From Diadophis punctatus similis (taxonomy: Eukaryota > Chordata > Lepidosauria > Squamata > Dipsadidae), in NCBI GenBank assembly GCA_023053685.1, contig JALIGW010000001.1, forward strand, positions 47,907,859 to 47,971,858: 64,000 bases of DNA. The letters are read 5' to 3'. This document shows, in pieces, positions 11,440-22,765 of the stretch. Every line of letters starts with the position of its first letter. The stretch's first letter is position 1. The notes under the pieces are model-generated. The model saw only the letters and a program-made list of their open reading frames with translations. It did not search any database and was not told the DNA's origin. The translations under genes and the position numbers were made by a program.

Positions 11440-11890
11440 CTGGAGGGCAGCAAACTGCTCTATAGATAGTTGTTTTGGTGGTGTGGAATCAAATCCAGGA
11501 TCCAGAAAGCAATAATCAAGGCTCACTACAGTGTTTATTTATTTAACAGTGCGCACAGGAGAGGCTCTCTTCCAAAAGAAAAGTGGGAGACACACCCCTC
11601 CAGACAAATAGATGCATGGGTATTATACATTTCTGAAAGGAGGGGAAGGTGATGCATGCATATGTATTTATAATACATCTCAGGTTACTTCCTGCCCTTC
11701 TGTTATCTACAGAGAACAATGATTGTTTTCTATAGATAACAGAAGGGCAGGAAGCAACCTGACATGTATTATAAATACATATGTTAGAAGAAACATTTAT
11801 ATCTTGAGATTCAACGATTGCTATGTTCTGGGGATGTTCTGATAAAACCACAGTTGCTGCAAGGACACATTCCTTATGCCTCAATTTGTC
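11440..11890 (-). mobile_element. Possible minus-strand LTR fragment with internal inverted duplication
   Basis: Read on the minus strand, the left part contains AAATAAATAAACACTGTAGT followed by GAGCCTTGATTATTGC, resembling an LTR R/U5 region. Inside, 11659-11722 and 11723-11783 are inverse copies of about 60 bp (each with TAACAGAAGGGCAGGAAG on the minus strand, and a mirrored ATGTATTATAAATACAT block). I could not define clear ends or a TSD, so the LTR reading is tentative while the inverted repeat is directly visible. Confidence 0.4.
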
Positions 11891-11898
11891 TATTAAAC

Positions 11899-12038
11899 CA
11901 GGGGGTCCCCAACCTTGGCAACTTTAAGACTTGTGGATTTCAACTCTCAGAGTTCCTCAGCCTGGTTCAGTTCCTGGCTGAGGATTTCTGGGAATTGAAG
12001 TCCACAAGTCTTAAAGCTGCCAAGGTTGGAGACCCCTG
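11899..12038. mobile_element. Palindromic hAT-type MITE (copy 1 of 5)
   Basis: The element reads CAGGGGGTCCCCAACCTTGG at one end and CCAAGGTTGGAGACCCCTG at the other; most of its length folds back on itself around ACTTGTGGATTTCAACTC. Flanks TATTAAAC and TATTTAAC are an 8-bp TSD with one mismatch. Further copies are at 50144-50278, 57396-57530, 61383-61526 and 62811-62931. Confidence 0.9.
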
Positions 12039-12341
12039 TATTTAACAGTCCCATTCATCTGAAAACTGATTTCCCCCAGAATACTGTTTTTGGTATGTTT
12101 TATCATTTTTAGAAATTTCCTTATTATCTCCCCTATTACAATTAAATGCATATGTTCTTCAGATTACAAAAATCAAGACTATCAGCAAGCACAATATATT
12201 TTATATTGTTTTAATTTTCAAACACAAAGACTAAATAAAGATTCCGATTGGAATTAAAAAGGAAAGAAAAGATTGCTTGACACAATAGTCAATTAAAATC
12301 CAATTCTATACAGTATTAATGTTTAATTTATTTTAATGCAG

Positions 12342-12513
12342 ATGAGCAAACAACAATCCTGCAATTGGAAGTCCAGTCTATCTATTTTCATCTGGGGAGC
12401 CGTTCGTATTTTGATTTGGTGGTGGTTGGCAGAATTGATGATTCATTTTATGTATATGCATGCTATCTACAGTAGCATTTCACACCTGGAAGCAGTAACT
12501 TACTGGACGTTAG
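12342..12513 (+). CDS. HHAT: HHAT internal exon (human residues ~229-286)
   Basis: This 172-nt exon starts in phase 0 (M-S-K-Q-Q-S-C-N-W-K) and ends after the first base of a glycine codon. It contains W-W-W-L-A-E-L-M and M-Y-M-H-A-I-Y-S-S, almost identical to human HHAT, then L-E-A-V-T-Y-W-T-L-G. Acceptor TTTTAATGCAG|ATG; donor TTAG|GTGAGT. The ATG at the start is an internal methionine. By position-for-position alignment to human (from memory), the residue equal to Cys242, a reported palmitoylation site, is serine here (S-S-L-S-I-F). The histidine in Y-M-H is retained. Confidence 0.94.
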
Positions 12514-12946
12514 GTGAGTGTATGTCTTTGTGTATAGAACTGATTGTTATCTATTTATTAGGTGGCTAATCTTAACTCAGTGTAGAATCTTTGCCCCAGT
12601 GGGCTCACCAATAACAGAAGCAATAGAATGGGTTTCAGCATGGGTTTATTGATTCAGATGATTACCTTTTTTGAACATTGCTCGGTTTCAATACAAACAA
12701 ATTAGAGATATCCACAGATTATTAACATTGCCTTCTCATTAAGAGAAGCAGTAATGTATCCATGTCTTCATTGGGCTACTAGCAATGCATTCTATTTAAG
12801 CTTCCCATGGTAAGGAAGCTGCTTGCTTAGGTTAGAGAAAGAGAAATTAAGCAGAGAAATAACAAAGGGATCTTAAGTATTTAATCACCCTCGTCAATTT
12901 TCATCTGTTTATACTCTCACTCTACCATTTATACTCTCGCTCTACC

Positions 12947-13092
12947 AAGTGTGGTGCTTGATAAATGTAATTTGCCACTCAAAGGGGAGCGCGGGGGGGC
13001 GCATGGAATTATGGGTGTGGGCACACACACGCGCAACCCCCCCGCGCTCCCCGCCTTTTGGCACACAAACCCAAAAAGGTTCGCCATCACTG
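12947..13092. mobile_element. hAT MITE remnant
   Basis: The right end reads AAAAAGGTTCGCCATCACTG, matching the inverted end of the elements at 10595-11127 and 32645-33069. The left end is degraded (about CAAGTGTGGTGCTTGATAA). The interior pairs GGGGAGCGCGGGGGG with CCCCCCCGCGCTCCCC, a hairpin. No clear TSD remains. Confidence 0.7.
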
Positions 13093-13109
13093 TGTTATGG
13101 CATCTGGAT

Positions 13110-14640
13110 ATCTTTTTCAAAACCTCCCAAGTTCTACTGGTAATATTTGGTCAATTTCTTGATTACTGGTTGTTTTACTGTCAATCCCAAATGGCAGAAT
13201 TTAACTTCAATATCTCCATTGTCAATTTTAAGGCTGTTTATTGTATCTGTTGTCATTAATTTGGTCTTCTTAGTCTCATTTTTCCACTGTGCTCCTTGAT
13301 TTGTATTACTTAGAGCTTCCAGATAATTTGCATTTTCAGCTGTTAGAGTAGCATCATCTGCATAATGCAGGTTATTGATGATTCTTCTTCCAATTCTAAA
13401 ATCACACTCCTCTTCCAATCCAGCTTCCCTTGATACATTCAGCATATGGATTGAATAAATAATGGAAGAGTATGTGGCTTTGTTGCAATCCTTTGCTAAT
13501 CTGGAATCTGTTCCATCCAGACTGTGGTTTCTGGCCTGTGTATACTTTCTCACGGGGACTGAGAGATGCCCTGGAATTGCCATTTTCCTGAGGATATTCC
13601 ACAGCTTAATCTGTTTGGCTTAATCAAAGATCTTTGCATAATAAATAAAGCCCATATTGACTTCTTTCTGATATTTAGTGACTTTTTCAATTATCTAGCA
13701 TCCATCAGCATTAAACATAATTACCGTACTTTGCTAGCATGTGAAATTAAAGGTATTGCAGAGCAGTGCAATGTATATACTGTAGGTATCAGTTTGGATG
13801 TTGGAAGATTGCGTTAGTGATGAGGAAATAATTGAACGGGCAGAAGTCATTTTCTTGCTTCATTTTGAATTCCTAGGCCGTGGAATCCAACTATGTTTTC
13901 CACCTTAATAATTTTGGTATTCTAGTCTCCAGCCATAAGCAGCACATCTTCTTGGATGTTCTATTAATTTCAGATTGAACCTGACCGTAAAATTCATCAG
14001 TCTCCTCTTTTTCCGCATCAATGCTTGCTGCATGAACTTGAATAGTCATATTAAAGTGTTGTCCACAAACTCTAATTGATAATATTTGTTCCCAAATATT
14101 GTCCTTGTTATATCCTTCCTATGAAAACAATACCATTATTTCTTTATTTTTCATATCTTGAGTAGTAAACAGTAAGATATTGTGTTTAAAAAGGTCCAAT
14201 TTCACAGTGGTAGTGTGTTGGCATGGAGTTGATCTATTTAATCTTTCACAGTTTGAGTTTTTCCCATATTCACTCCACATTTAGCTTTAGATTTTCTTTT
14301 CCTACATGGCAACATCAACAATTAGACATCCTAAAGGCCTTAATTTAGCCATGATATAAACATATTAGTACTCTGAAAGATAATTAGTTCTTCCTTAGTA
14401 GCATGTTGAATGCCACTCAGTAGGGGAGGCCCTTCATCTAGTACTATGTCATTAATCATTCTATATTTCATGTCCTTGTGGTTTTTTTTGGGGGGGGGGG
14501 GTAAAATACAGGAATAGTTTACCATTGCTTTCTCTAGCATGATATGAAATGATGCCTTTTCCGTTGTGATCATCTCCCTCCAGCATCTTCCTGTATCACT
14601 CCCAAGGGACTCTTTTGATGTATGACTTAACATATTCTTG
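13110..14640 (-). pseudogene. Bov-B (RTE) LINE, 5'-truncated and decayed
   Basis: Read on the minus strand, the right part of the reverse transcriptase is legible: an N-L-H-Y-A-D-D-A-T-L block (the Y-A-D-D catalytic motif of RTE elements) after G-L-E-E-E-C-D-F-R-I-G-R-R-I-I-N, then K-K-T-K-L-M-T-T. Upstream, around 13560-13640, the translation resembles K-L-W-K-I-L-R-K-M. The 13900-14640 stretch corresponds to the endonuclease and 5' part but is broken by many stops. The 3' end is missing or replaced at about 13100. The family is the horizontally transferred Bov-B LINE characteristic of squamates and ruminants. Domain assignment is from memory of RTE consensus motifs; the boundaries are approximate. 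Confidence 0.75.
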
Positions 14641-14654
14641 TAAATAAAATAAAA

Positions 14655-15980
14655 ATAAAAATGGCATGGAAATAATTGTGGCACCCCTAACCTATTATTT
14701 CATAGCACATTTTTTTCAGACAATAACTACAATCAAACACTTTTTGCAGCTTCGACTCTTTGTCAACTGGTAATTTGTCACACTCTTCTTGAACAAATAG
14801 TTCCAATTGTCTTAGGTTTGATGTGTTCCTTCTTCCAACTGTGAGTTTTAACTCTTTCCATAGATGTTCTATAGGACTTACATTAGGATTCATAGAAGGC
14901 TACTTCAGAACAGTCCATTGTTTACTTTTCAGCCATTCTTGGATTTTCAAAGGTGCATTTTTTTAGGTCCTTATTCTGCTGGAGGATCTGGGAGAAGAAA
15001 CTAAGGCAGAGCTTTCTAACACTGGGCATTATGTTTTGCTCTAGAATGCCTTAGTAGTCTTCTGATTTCATTGTGTCCTGCACAGATTCAAGGCATGCAA
15101 TGTAAAAGGTAGCAAAGCAACCGTAGCATTGTGGAACCTCCTCCATGTTTCATAGTAGGAACCAGCAGTGGGTTGCTCCCGGTACGGCCTGGTTCTAAGA
15201 ACCAGTAGCGCTAGCGGCGGGAGGCTCCACCCATCTGCCCGGGATGCTTCTGTGCATGTGCAGAAGGGTCGCGCGCGTGCGAACCAGTAGTAAAGGGTTT
15301 TAGAACCCACTACTGGTAGGAACAGTGTCCTTTTTTAAAAAAGCATAATTTTTCCTTTTGTGAACATAGAACTCTTATGATGTACCAAAATACTCCAATT
15401 TTGTTTCATATGTCCAACGGATATCCTGCCAGAAGGATATGCATTTAAGGAAACTTCAGTCTGGCTTTTTTTGTGTGTCTGTCAGAAGTAGGGGCTTCCT
15501 GGGTCTTCTATCAGGGAGGCCTTTCAGTCAGACAACGAAGAATGCTTTCACTTGACATTGTTGTACCTTGATTTTGGAGGTCAACCAGAATCTGTTTTGA
15601 AATTTCCTTGGTTCTTTCTCCACCTTTCAAACTCTCCTTCTGTTCAATCTGGAGTCAATTTTCCTCTTGCAGCTTTGTCCTGGGAGGTGGCCTACAGTCC
15701 CATGGACCTTAAATTGTGGTCACAAGAACATGAACAAACCAACATGGCGATGGTTTATCATGCTTGGCTATTGCCATCTTCTTTTTTCCCCTTTTGGCAA
15801 TTCTCTGCTTTTCTTTCTATGATCCATGTTCATTGGGCTGCACAAAATGCCCGAGAGAGTACTTTTTTCCATACAGATAGGCTGAGTGACTAATTATGAG
15901 ATTGAAGACACCTGTGATACCAATTAAACATTCTGCTTGAGAGATCACCAAAGTCCTGTTATATCTTTTAGCTTCTAAGG
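14655..15980 (-). pseudogene. Tc1-like transposase remnant with a MITE inserted
   Basis: On the minus strand, 14893-14687 translates as N-P-N-V-S-P-I-E-H-L-W-K-E-L-K, the last catalytic block of Tc1/mariner DD(E) transposases (compare N-P-I-E-N-L-W). It is followed by an E-E-C-D-K-L-P-type segment. The upstream part, 15890-14900, gives transposase-like fragments interrupted by stops and frameshifts. An unrelated MITE splits it at 15163-15315. The element is not functional. The GTGCCACAATTATTTCC block at about 14660-14680 (minus strand) probably belongs to its 3' end. Confidence 0.65.
15163..15315. mobile_element. hAT-type MITE, 153 bp, exact TSD
   Basis: Ends CAGCAGTGGGTT and AACCCACTACTG are near-perfect inverse complements. 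An exact 8-bp TSD, GTAGGAAC, flanks it (15155-15162 and 15316-15323). The interior is GC-rich with GCGCGCGTGCG. It sits inside the Tc1-like transposase remnant, so it inserted later. Confidence 0.93.
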
Positions 15981-16246
15981 GGAACCAATAATTAAATCAA
16001 TGCTATTCTCATTTGCTATTATTTTTTGTAGACATAAAAACTTGTTCATTATGTTCACTTCATTAAATTAATTCAGTCATCATCACTTTGTGAAAAACGG
16101 ATCTTTAATAAAAAATGAATGCTAGTAATTGATGCTTATAGAGTTGGAAATGTGGCCATTTGTTGAGCAGTTGTTATGAGGTAGACTGTACCTTCCATTG
16201 TATTTGAGAAATTTTGGAATGCTTTTCTAATGCTTATTAGGAGTTT

Positions 16247-16464
16247 GAGAGCCAGTTTGGTTAAGGCATCAACCTGGAAACTGGGAGACTCTGAGTTCTA
16301 GTCCTGCCTTAGACACAAAGCCAGCTGGGTAACCTTGGCCAGTAGTTTTCTCTCAGCCCTAGGAAGGATGCAATGGCAAACCTCTTCCAAAAAACCTTGC
16401 CAAGAAACTTCAGGGAATTTTCTAGGCAGTCTCCAAGAATGATTGAACAGAAGAAAAAAAATTT
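16247..16464 (+). mobile_element. Sauria-type tRNA-derived SINE
   Basis: The head reads GAGAGCCAGTTTGG then GTTAAGGCA (tRNA-like), the body has TCTCTCAGCCCTAGGAAGG and GCAATGGCAAACCTCTTCC, and it ends TGATTGAACAG with an A-rich tail. This layout, with a Bov-B-like 3' end, is that of the Sauria SINE of squamates. Other copies: 27362-27603 (minus), 28618-29080 (interrupted) and 58068-58240 (fragment). Confidence 0.75.
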
Positions 16465-17487
16465 AAGAGCTCAGGATCCTGTTTAGGCAATGAAATTACA
16501 ATTTAGTTGTTGACATAATTTCTGTTTAAAATCCATAAATGATGGGATATGTTACCTTATTAATCTAAAGTAAAAGCCAGGATATTGTTGATAATTTCTT
16601 ATCCTAAAGAATAAATCGATATCTGGGGAAAAGTGATATAAACGATACAGATCCAACCCTCCCTATATGAATGAGGCTGTTTTCAATAGCAGCTTCCAGA
16701 CTGTGGGGTATTTTATTTTCTACAATCCATCAGGATCTTTTTCTTAGTCTTTTCTTTTTCTTTTTTTGCCAACTGATTTAAGGTTTCCTGTTTGTCTTGC
16801 CAAACAGATGGTTTTGATATGACACATGCTCCTTTTATGTTTTAGCTGCTTCTGATTTGGGGACTGTTACTTTATTTCATTTATGAGATTCCTTTGTGCT
16901 TAATTATTGCAAGCAATAATTGCAATATGCAAATATCTTGCCAAAAATAATGTCACATTTTCCAGTTTTAATATACAGGTTTTTTTTACGGTTTTTAAAA
17001 GAGATAACATATAAATAATTCTGCTTTCCTCCCCTAAACACTGGGCATTCAAATAATTATGGAACTAAGCCCAGTGAGTCCCTTGGAGCTAATATAATTA
17101 GACAGAAATGTTGTGATTTTGCTTTATCTCTTATTTTATTTGCAAAGTACTTATAATGGAGGATGGAAAAATGGTATCGCTTATTGTCCATAAAAAATAG
17201 AGCAAAACTCTGATATATGATCAAAGAAAATGCACCTACTTGGAATTTTAAAGTGAATTGTACTTTCATTGAATCCTCCATAATAACTTCTTTATTAGAT
17301 TTGTAGTTATCCTTTACAAGGGGCTTTCTATGAAATATTCAGATTTTGTTTCTGCCTCCTTTTTAATCCTTTACAATAGTATGCTAGCATTTAAAAATAT
17401 TTGTCCTGCTTTTTTGTGTGTGAATAGATGAGAAAGTAGATTTGCCTACATTAAGATTTGTCTATAGAGATTTTCAGTCATGGCTCT

Positions 17488-17600
17488 TCCAAAGGTGCTT
17501 TTTTCAAAAAACAACTGAACTGAAGAAGCTTCTTGGATGAGAAGCAAAATGTCTTCAAGGAAAAACAAAGTCCAGTTGCCTTCTGAAAAAGCACCTTTGC
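17488..17600. repeat. Short repeat fragment with inverted ends
   Basis: AAAGGTGCTTTTTTC at the left and AAAAAGCACCTTT at the right are inverse. Between them lie GAAGCTTCTTGGATGAGAAG and AAAACAAAGTCCAGTTGCC, a sequence type I associate with a dispersed squamate repeat. Class not determined. Confidence 0.35.
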
Positions 17601-17777
17601 GACTACACTAATATTTTCCAAGTGAGAAGGAAAATTACAGGACAGGTTACAGCCTTGGCATTCAAGAAAAAACTGAAGAAATTTATGTGTTGATTACTAA
17701 ACAAATTTATAAAAGTAGTCTGGGTGAAAACCAAATTAAGACAACACAGAGTCCTCAAAAAAGGATCTCCTCCATCT

Positions 17778-17803
17778 CTCTCTCTCTCTCTTTCCCTCTC
17801 CAT
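17778..17803. repeat. (CT)n microsatellite
   Basis: A short run of CT repeats. Confidence 0.85.
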
Positions 17804-18649
17804 TTCCAATTTGGGTCTTAGAAAATCTGGTTGGTTTCCCAGTTTTTGCACAAGTTTTTACATGGTACGTGTGCAGATATGGCAAAGAAAGTGGGACACA
17901 GGATTTCTTTAAAACATCATTATCACCACCACTAATTTAATACAAGTGCATCTATACTTATATTCACTAATTAGACATAATAGGAATAATGGAATAAATC
18001 AAAAGATGAGTGAGAGCAACAAAGATTTTTCTTCAAGTAAGAGTTTTCTCAATGAATAAGAGTTCGTGCAAAATTCATTGCCAAAATAGTATGTCGGCTG
18101 TTCAAGATGGACCAGGCTAGGAAATCAAAGTTATTCATACTGATACTTTTATTGTAAAGCTAACAGATTCTTGCTATTCTGAATGGGCTTTCCACCTCCC
18201 TCCCTTTATTATGGTGAGGAGGGCCTTTTGGGAAGATGCAACAGGTCACAACTCTGTCCTAGACTTGGATTTCCTTTGTCTGACTATTGTCTTGGTTGCA
18301 GCTCTTTTTCCTGTTCCTCGGCATGATTCTTCTGCCCAATACACAGTGAGGGAATATTTCATTCCTTTTATTGATTTGAAAGAGAATCAATCCTCTAGAA
18401 TAGTTCAATTTTGTACTAACACTCTAATTTCAGTGTTGTACTTGCAACATTGTAGTTGCATCCAGGGGAGATCCAAATTCAAACTTATTTGAGCCATATA
18501 AGGTGGACTGATGGACTTTCCACCAGCTACTATCTCTTACCAAAACCTTCATAAAAGCTATTTTGGAAATGCTATAATAAAATAAATCACTGCATTGCTT
18601 ATTAGTTAATGTGTATCTGTATAGAAATCATGATGGGATAATTATACAG

Positions 18650-18836
18650 TGTGTGTGCACACACACACATATACATACATATACACACACATATACACAC
18701 ACACAAACATATATACACACACACATATATATACTGTGTATGTATGTGTATGTGTGTGTGCATACACATACACACACACACACACATATATATATATACA
18801 TATATACACATATATATACACATATACATATATATA

Positions 18837-18870
<34 letters not shown>

Positions 18871-18905
18871 ATACTGTATATCTATCTATCTATCTACCTA
18901 TCTAC
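18650..18905. repeat. Compound (CA)n/(TA)n/(CT)n/(CTAT)n simple-sequence region
   Basis: Alternating CA, CATA and TA runs from about 18650 to 18837, then a pure CT run at about 18838-18862, a short TG run and CTAT repeats to about 18905. Several overlapping open frames here encode only periodic peptides and are not genes. Confidence 0.95.
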
Positions 18906-19417
18906 ACATACATATGGAGCTTAAGATACTGTATAATTACTTTACTTTTTGAATTGATTTCAATTATTTTCTAGCAAAATAAGTTTTTCAGCAGTTGGGA
19001 CAACTTTAGAAATATAGCTTACGATACACTAATTAGGTTAATGATCAGCATGATATTATGATATACCATAAGATGATACATTTGTACCCTTACCTGTTTG
19101 AAATCATTGATTTGTTGTGATATTCATTTATGATGCCTACCAATTGCCTTTTTTGACACGTTGAATTAACAAAGAAGACAATAGAACTGTGTTACTGTAA
19201 AAAGTGTATGTGTTTGATCTTAATAGATTCTTGTGGGGAAAGAAAGCTTTTAACTAATTTGGGTCATGAACATTAACAGCCTTCAAAAGAGTTCAAATGT
19301 TTTGGGGCTGAAGATATTATTTGGCCTGTTAGCTGGCCCAACTATCCCATCTGAATGAGAAATCTCTCTTCCAGTGTAAGGCTCACTTTTCACCTCTACA
19401 GATATTCATAATCATTC

Positions 19418-20112
19418 TGTCTTGGTTCCGAATAATGAACCCAATCGAATCAGGACTCTGAGGCTTCAGTCAGTCTCCAAAGACCTTTTATTGAGTACAT
19501 CATGTCAGCACTTGGGGGCTGTGATGGCTCATGTGTAAGACTCTGGGCCTGCACACCGCTGAGGTTGGCGGCTCGATTCCCGTGAGCGAATAAACCATGT
19601 AGGGACAAGAAAGGAGCCTCCCCTGATTGCCTACTGGCATTCAGGCATCCCGCGGGTAAAGATAACACCGCCCGAAAAAAATCCTTTCACAGAGGCAGAC
19701 AGCCACCTCGGTGATCCCTGGCTAACACGTGCCATATGCTCAATAAACAAACAAACAAACAAACAAACAAACAAACAAACAAACAAACAAACAAACAAAC
19801 AAACAATAAATCAGCACACAGAAAGGTGACACTAGTTCTAAATAATTCCCACGCTTTAGGGTAGTTGAATAGAAACTTCCCACCCTCCTCAGATGTCCTA
19901 GGTTACGTTAACCAATCAGTCCGGTAGCAGCTTCCCCCTCGGTCTCAGCAGATGTTAGTTGCCATGACCTTGGCTCTCACCTTGATTCTGGTCGATGTTT
20001 TGTCTAGCACATTCCAATACTTTCTGACTCCCACCTTCCCCCAAGAGTGGCAACTTGAGAAATGAAACGGAAGTAAGCACGGCTTCAGCCAAATTCGTTT
20101 AGAAGGTTGACA
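19418..20112 (-). mobile_element. Solo LTR (minus strand) with exact 5-bp TSD, split by a SINE
   Basis: On the minus strand it starts TGTCAACCTTCT and ends GGAACCAAGACA, so TG...CA. CATTC flanks both sides exactly (19413-19417 and 20113-20117). Without the SINE at 19512-19810 it is about 400 bp, the size of the LTR at 1127-1526, with which it shares U3 and end blocks. A CTCAATAAAAGG polyadenylation region lies at about 19485-19500 (minus). No internal region remains, so it is a recombination remnant. The superfamily cannot be told from the LTR alone. Confidence 0.88.
19512..19810 (+). mobile_element. tRNA-derived SINE with (CAAA)n tail, inside an LTR
   Basis: The head GGGGGCTGTGATGGCTCA, TGTGTAAGACTCTGGG and GGCTCGATTCCCGTG have the spacing of A and B boxes. 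The tail is about 15 CAAA units (19746-19806). TCAGCAC occurs at both flanks (19505-19511 and 19811-19817), a probable TSD. It differs from the other SINE types in the window. It interrupts the solo LTR 19418-20112 and is therefore younger. Confidence 0.8.
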
Positions 20113-20580
20113 CATTCATTTAGTTACTATTTGAAGTCACAATGGCACTGAAAAAAATGAGAGTTTTTTTCACACAACCTTTGCATCATCCCATAGTCAT
20201 GTGATCAAAATTTGGAATCTTGGTAACTAGAATGTATTTATGATGGTTGCAGTATCCCAGGGTCATGTGATCGCCTTTTGCAACCTTCTGACAAGCAAAG
20301 TCAATGGGGAAGCCAGATTCACTTAACAGCTATGTTACTGACTTAACTGCAGTGATTCACTCTACAGCGGTGGCAAGAAAGGTTGTAAAATGGGGCAAAA
20401 CTCACTTAACAACTGCCTTGCTTAGCCACAGAAATGTTGGGCTCAATTTTGGTTTCAATAAAGGAAAAAGCATTGATGATGTTACCTAGTTTGGGTAATG
20501 AAATGTCTGCAAGAAAACTACCAAGCTCAGAGAGTACCAGCGAACCCCCAATTGTGACTGTAAGTTGAGGACTACCTGTA
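20113..20580. mobile_element. Tigger-like DNA transposon fragment
   Basis: The sequence contains ACAAGCAAAGTCAATGGGGA, CCAGATTCACTTAACAG and ends GTTGAGGACTACCTG. The relative at 33831-34175 has the same blocks in the same order and ends GTTGAGGACTACC. The end, read inversely, is CAGGTAGTCCTCAAC, of the type seen at Tigger/pogo ends. It is non-coding. A different repeat is embedded near 20470-20552. The left end is obscured by the LTR insertion. Confidence 0.6.
20470..20552. repeat. Fragment of a dispersed repeat (GTTACCTAGTTTGGGTAATG family)
   Basis: Contains GATGATGTTACCTAGTTTGG and GTAATGAAATGTCTGCAAG. The same block occurs at 33770-33828, 46360-46430 and, in both orientations, 52745-52952. 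The family appears abundant; class unknown (a Penelope-like origin is possible but unproven). Confidence 0.6.
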
Positions 20581-22258
20581 CTCATTCCTTGCTTTTTCCT
20601 TTGGGTGGGTGGGGGGGAAGGGAATGAATGACAAATTAGCCTTGAAGGCAAACAGCCTTCAAAACACTTTCCTTGGAGTAAGGCCATGGAAGTGAATGTG
20701 ACTACTCATCTGGTTTATACATTATGAAATAAGTCCCAAATACTTTTTTCATACATGAAAATTTCCAAGGAAATGAGGATAAAGAGAGAGAAAAGACAAC
20801 AATTGGTAACTAGTATCTTTGTCTTTGATAATTATTCTCTGACCACTAGTAAGTTCTGCTTGCCAAGTAGAAGCCAACCCCACTAAAGTTCAGAGTGACA
20901 TCAAGATAAGCTCGACTTTGCCTGTGTCTTCAAGAGAGAAAGGTGCTGCATGGATAAAGTACTAATTTCTCCAAGAATTATCTTGCATGTTTCCTAATTA
21001 GAGTAGAAGTGAGATGGCTCCTGTATTGGTTCACTGGTAATGTACTTTAGTTCTCCTTTAAGGAGAAGAACATTTGGTCAACTATGCACTGCCGTAGATA
21101 GCACCTGGAGAAATGGATGACATCTGGGGGTAGAGCTTCCTTAAGTGTTTTAAGAGTTAAGCCTTGTTTTTCCCTCTAACAACTCCTAGTCTTATGTAGA
21201 AGCTAGGGGAGACAATTGGATTTGGTCATTGGATAACATTCAGTACCCATCTGTGCCTTGAGCTTGATTCCAGCACCAACATCAAGTTAACAATTATTAA
21301 TTATTTTTGAAATTTGGCACCATTTGTTCTTGATATTTTGTCCCAAGCACTAATTAGCAGCTGTCTTTTCAGCTATTATTGCTTCTTCTTTCATAGGCAG
21401 TTTCATGTAATATAGTTTTATGAGATGAAAGCATGAATAAACATGCCTCAATCTACATTTGTTGTACATCTAAAAGTGATTAGCACAACCAGTTGATAGT
21501 AATTTACATTAAAAAAATTACATTAAATGCCATAGCTACTGTAGCCCTAAGGAATAAGAAAGTATGAATTTGCATTATACTTTGGTCATATTGAGAAAGG
21601 GATGATGTATATCACTGCTTGGTACCCTTTCAAGCATTAAATAGTACTATTCGTTTTTATTGTTAAAATTGAAGAATAATCCTTCTTGATTCAGAATTAA
21701 TATGAAATGCTCTGGCTGATACCTTTAATTTATAGACTACAAACTGTGGCACAAGATATTTAATGAGATCTAGTGCAGTTCAAGTACTATGCAAATACTT
21801 TTTACCTAAGGCTGTAAATATCCTTAGAGTAAAATATGATGGTTGCTTTATAGAAACAGACCATAGTCATCAGTCCCATCTAATATACTTAAGCTGAGAA
21901 ATATTAGCTGAGAGATGTGGGTGAAACAAAGTAGTTCTATGGCAGCTGGATTTAAACCCATCTCTTCTTTTTCCCATCACCATCTTTGTGACCCTCAGTG
22001 GGTAGACTTATGAAAATAAAATATGTATTTGTACTATAGCACAGATAGTATTTAAAATGATGATTTTAAGGTACAGTGTAATTACCCTACACTTTTCTAA
22101 TTATTATATTTTGCAATTTTCCCCCTAGCTCTTCAACAGCTCTGATTCAATATGTCTTTGAACAGTGTTTGCATGTGAAATACATTTCAGTGTATTTTTT
22201 CATGAACTTTCTAGAGTTCTCCATGGACAGTACTGTCTTCCACCTTTGTTAGGCTAAT

Positions 22259-22262
22259 AGCA

Positions 22263-22309
<47 letters not shown>

Positions 22310-22310
22310 G
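22259..22310. repeat. (CAA)n microsatellite
   Basis: About 15 CAA units, just upstream of intronic sequence leading to the SINE at 22523. Confidence 0.95.
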
Positions 22311-22522
22311 TCACATGGTGGTACATGAAAGTCAACAGATGCTATCCTCTGTTAAAAACACCTATGGGAAGAAAGCCAATAGGTTGGGTCAAACTTATAT
22401 TTCAAAGAGTAAGATTTCTCTTCCTAGTAAAGCTGAAGTAAATTCAGCCAAGCCTGTTGCTTTTTGTTGTGGTCTCTTTGGCCTTGTTCATTGTGGGTCT
22501 CTAATTCATTTAGGTGACTTTA

Positions 22523-22765
22523 GAGCCAAGGTGGTGCAGTGGTTAGAATGCAGTACTGCAGGCTACTTCAGCTGACTGCTAGCTGCAATTCAGCAGTTCA
22601 AATCTCACCGGCTCAAGGTTGACTCAATCTTCCATCCTTCCGAGGTGGGTAAAATGAGGACCCAAATTGTTGGGGGCAATATGCTGACTCTGTAAACTGC
22701 TTAGAGAGGGCTGTAAAAGCACTATGAAGCGGTATATAAGTCTAAGTGCTATTGCTATTGCTGTT
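22523..22765 (+). mobile_element. tRNA-derived squamate SINE
   Basis: Near full-length copy: head GAGCCAAGGTGGTGCAGTGG, B-box-like CAGTTCAAATCTCACCGG, then GGCTCAAGGTTGACTCAATC, body and tail GTGCTATTGCTATTGCTG. Same family as 4074-4470 and 51522-51766. Confidence 0.85.

Larger units (their letters stand above)
4897..12341 (+). other. HHAT: HHAT intron, 7445 nt
   Basis: The intron carries a GC-rich repeat (6925-7620), a tandem-repeat element with CATA/GATA arrays (8616-9836), a hAT element (10595-11127), an LTR-like fragment (about 11440-11890) and a palindromic MITE (11899-12038). The stretches 4897-6920, 7625-8615 and 9840-10585 are AT-rich and show nothing I recognise. The open frames at about 5427-5711 have no recognisable product and no splice context I trust. 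Confidence 0.85.

Noticed and set aside
18602..18974. Open frames with H-T-H-T-Y-I-type peptides
   Set aside because: Translation of CA/TA/CT dinucleotide arrays.
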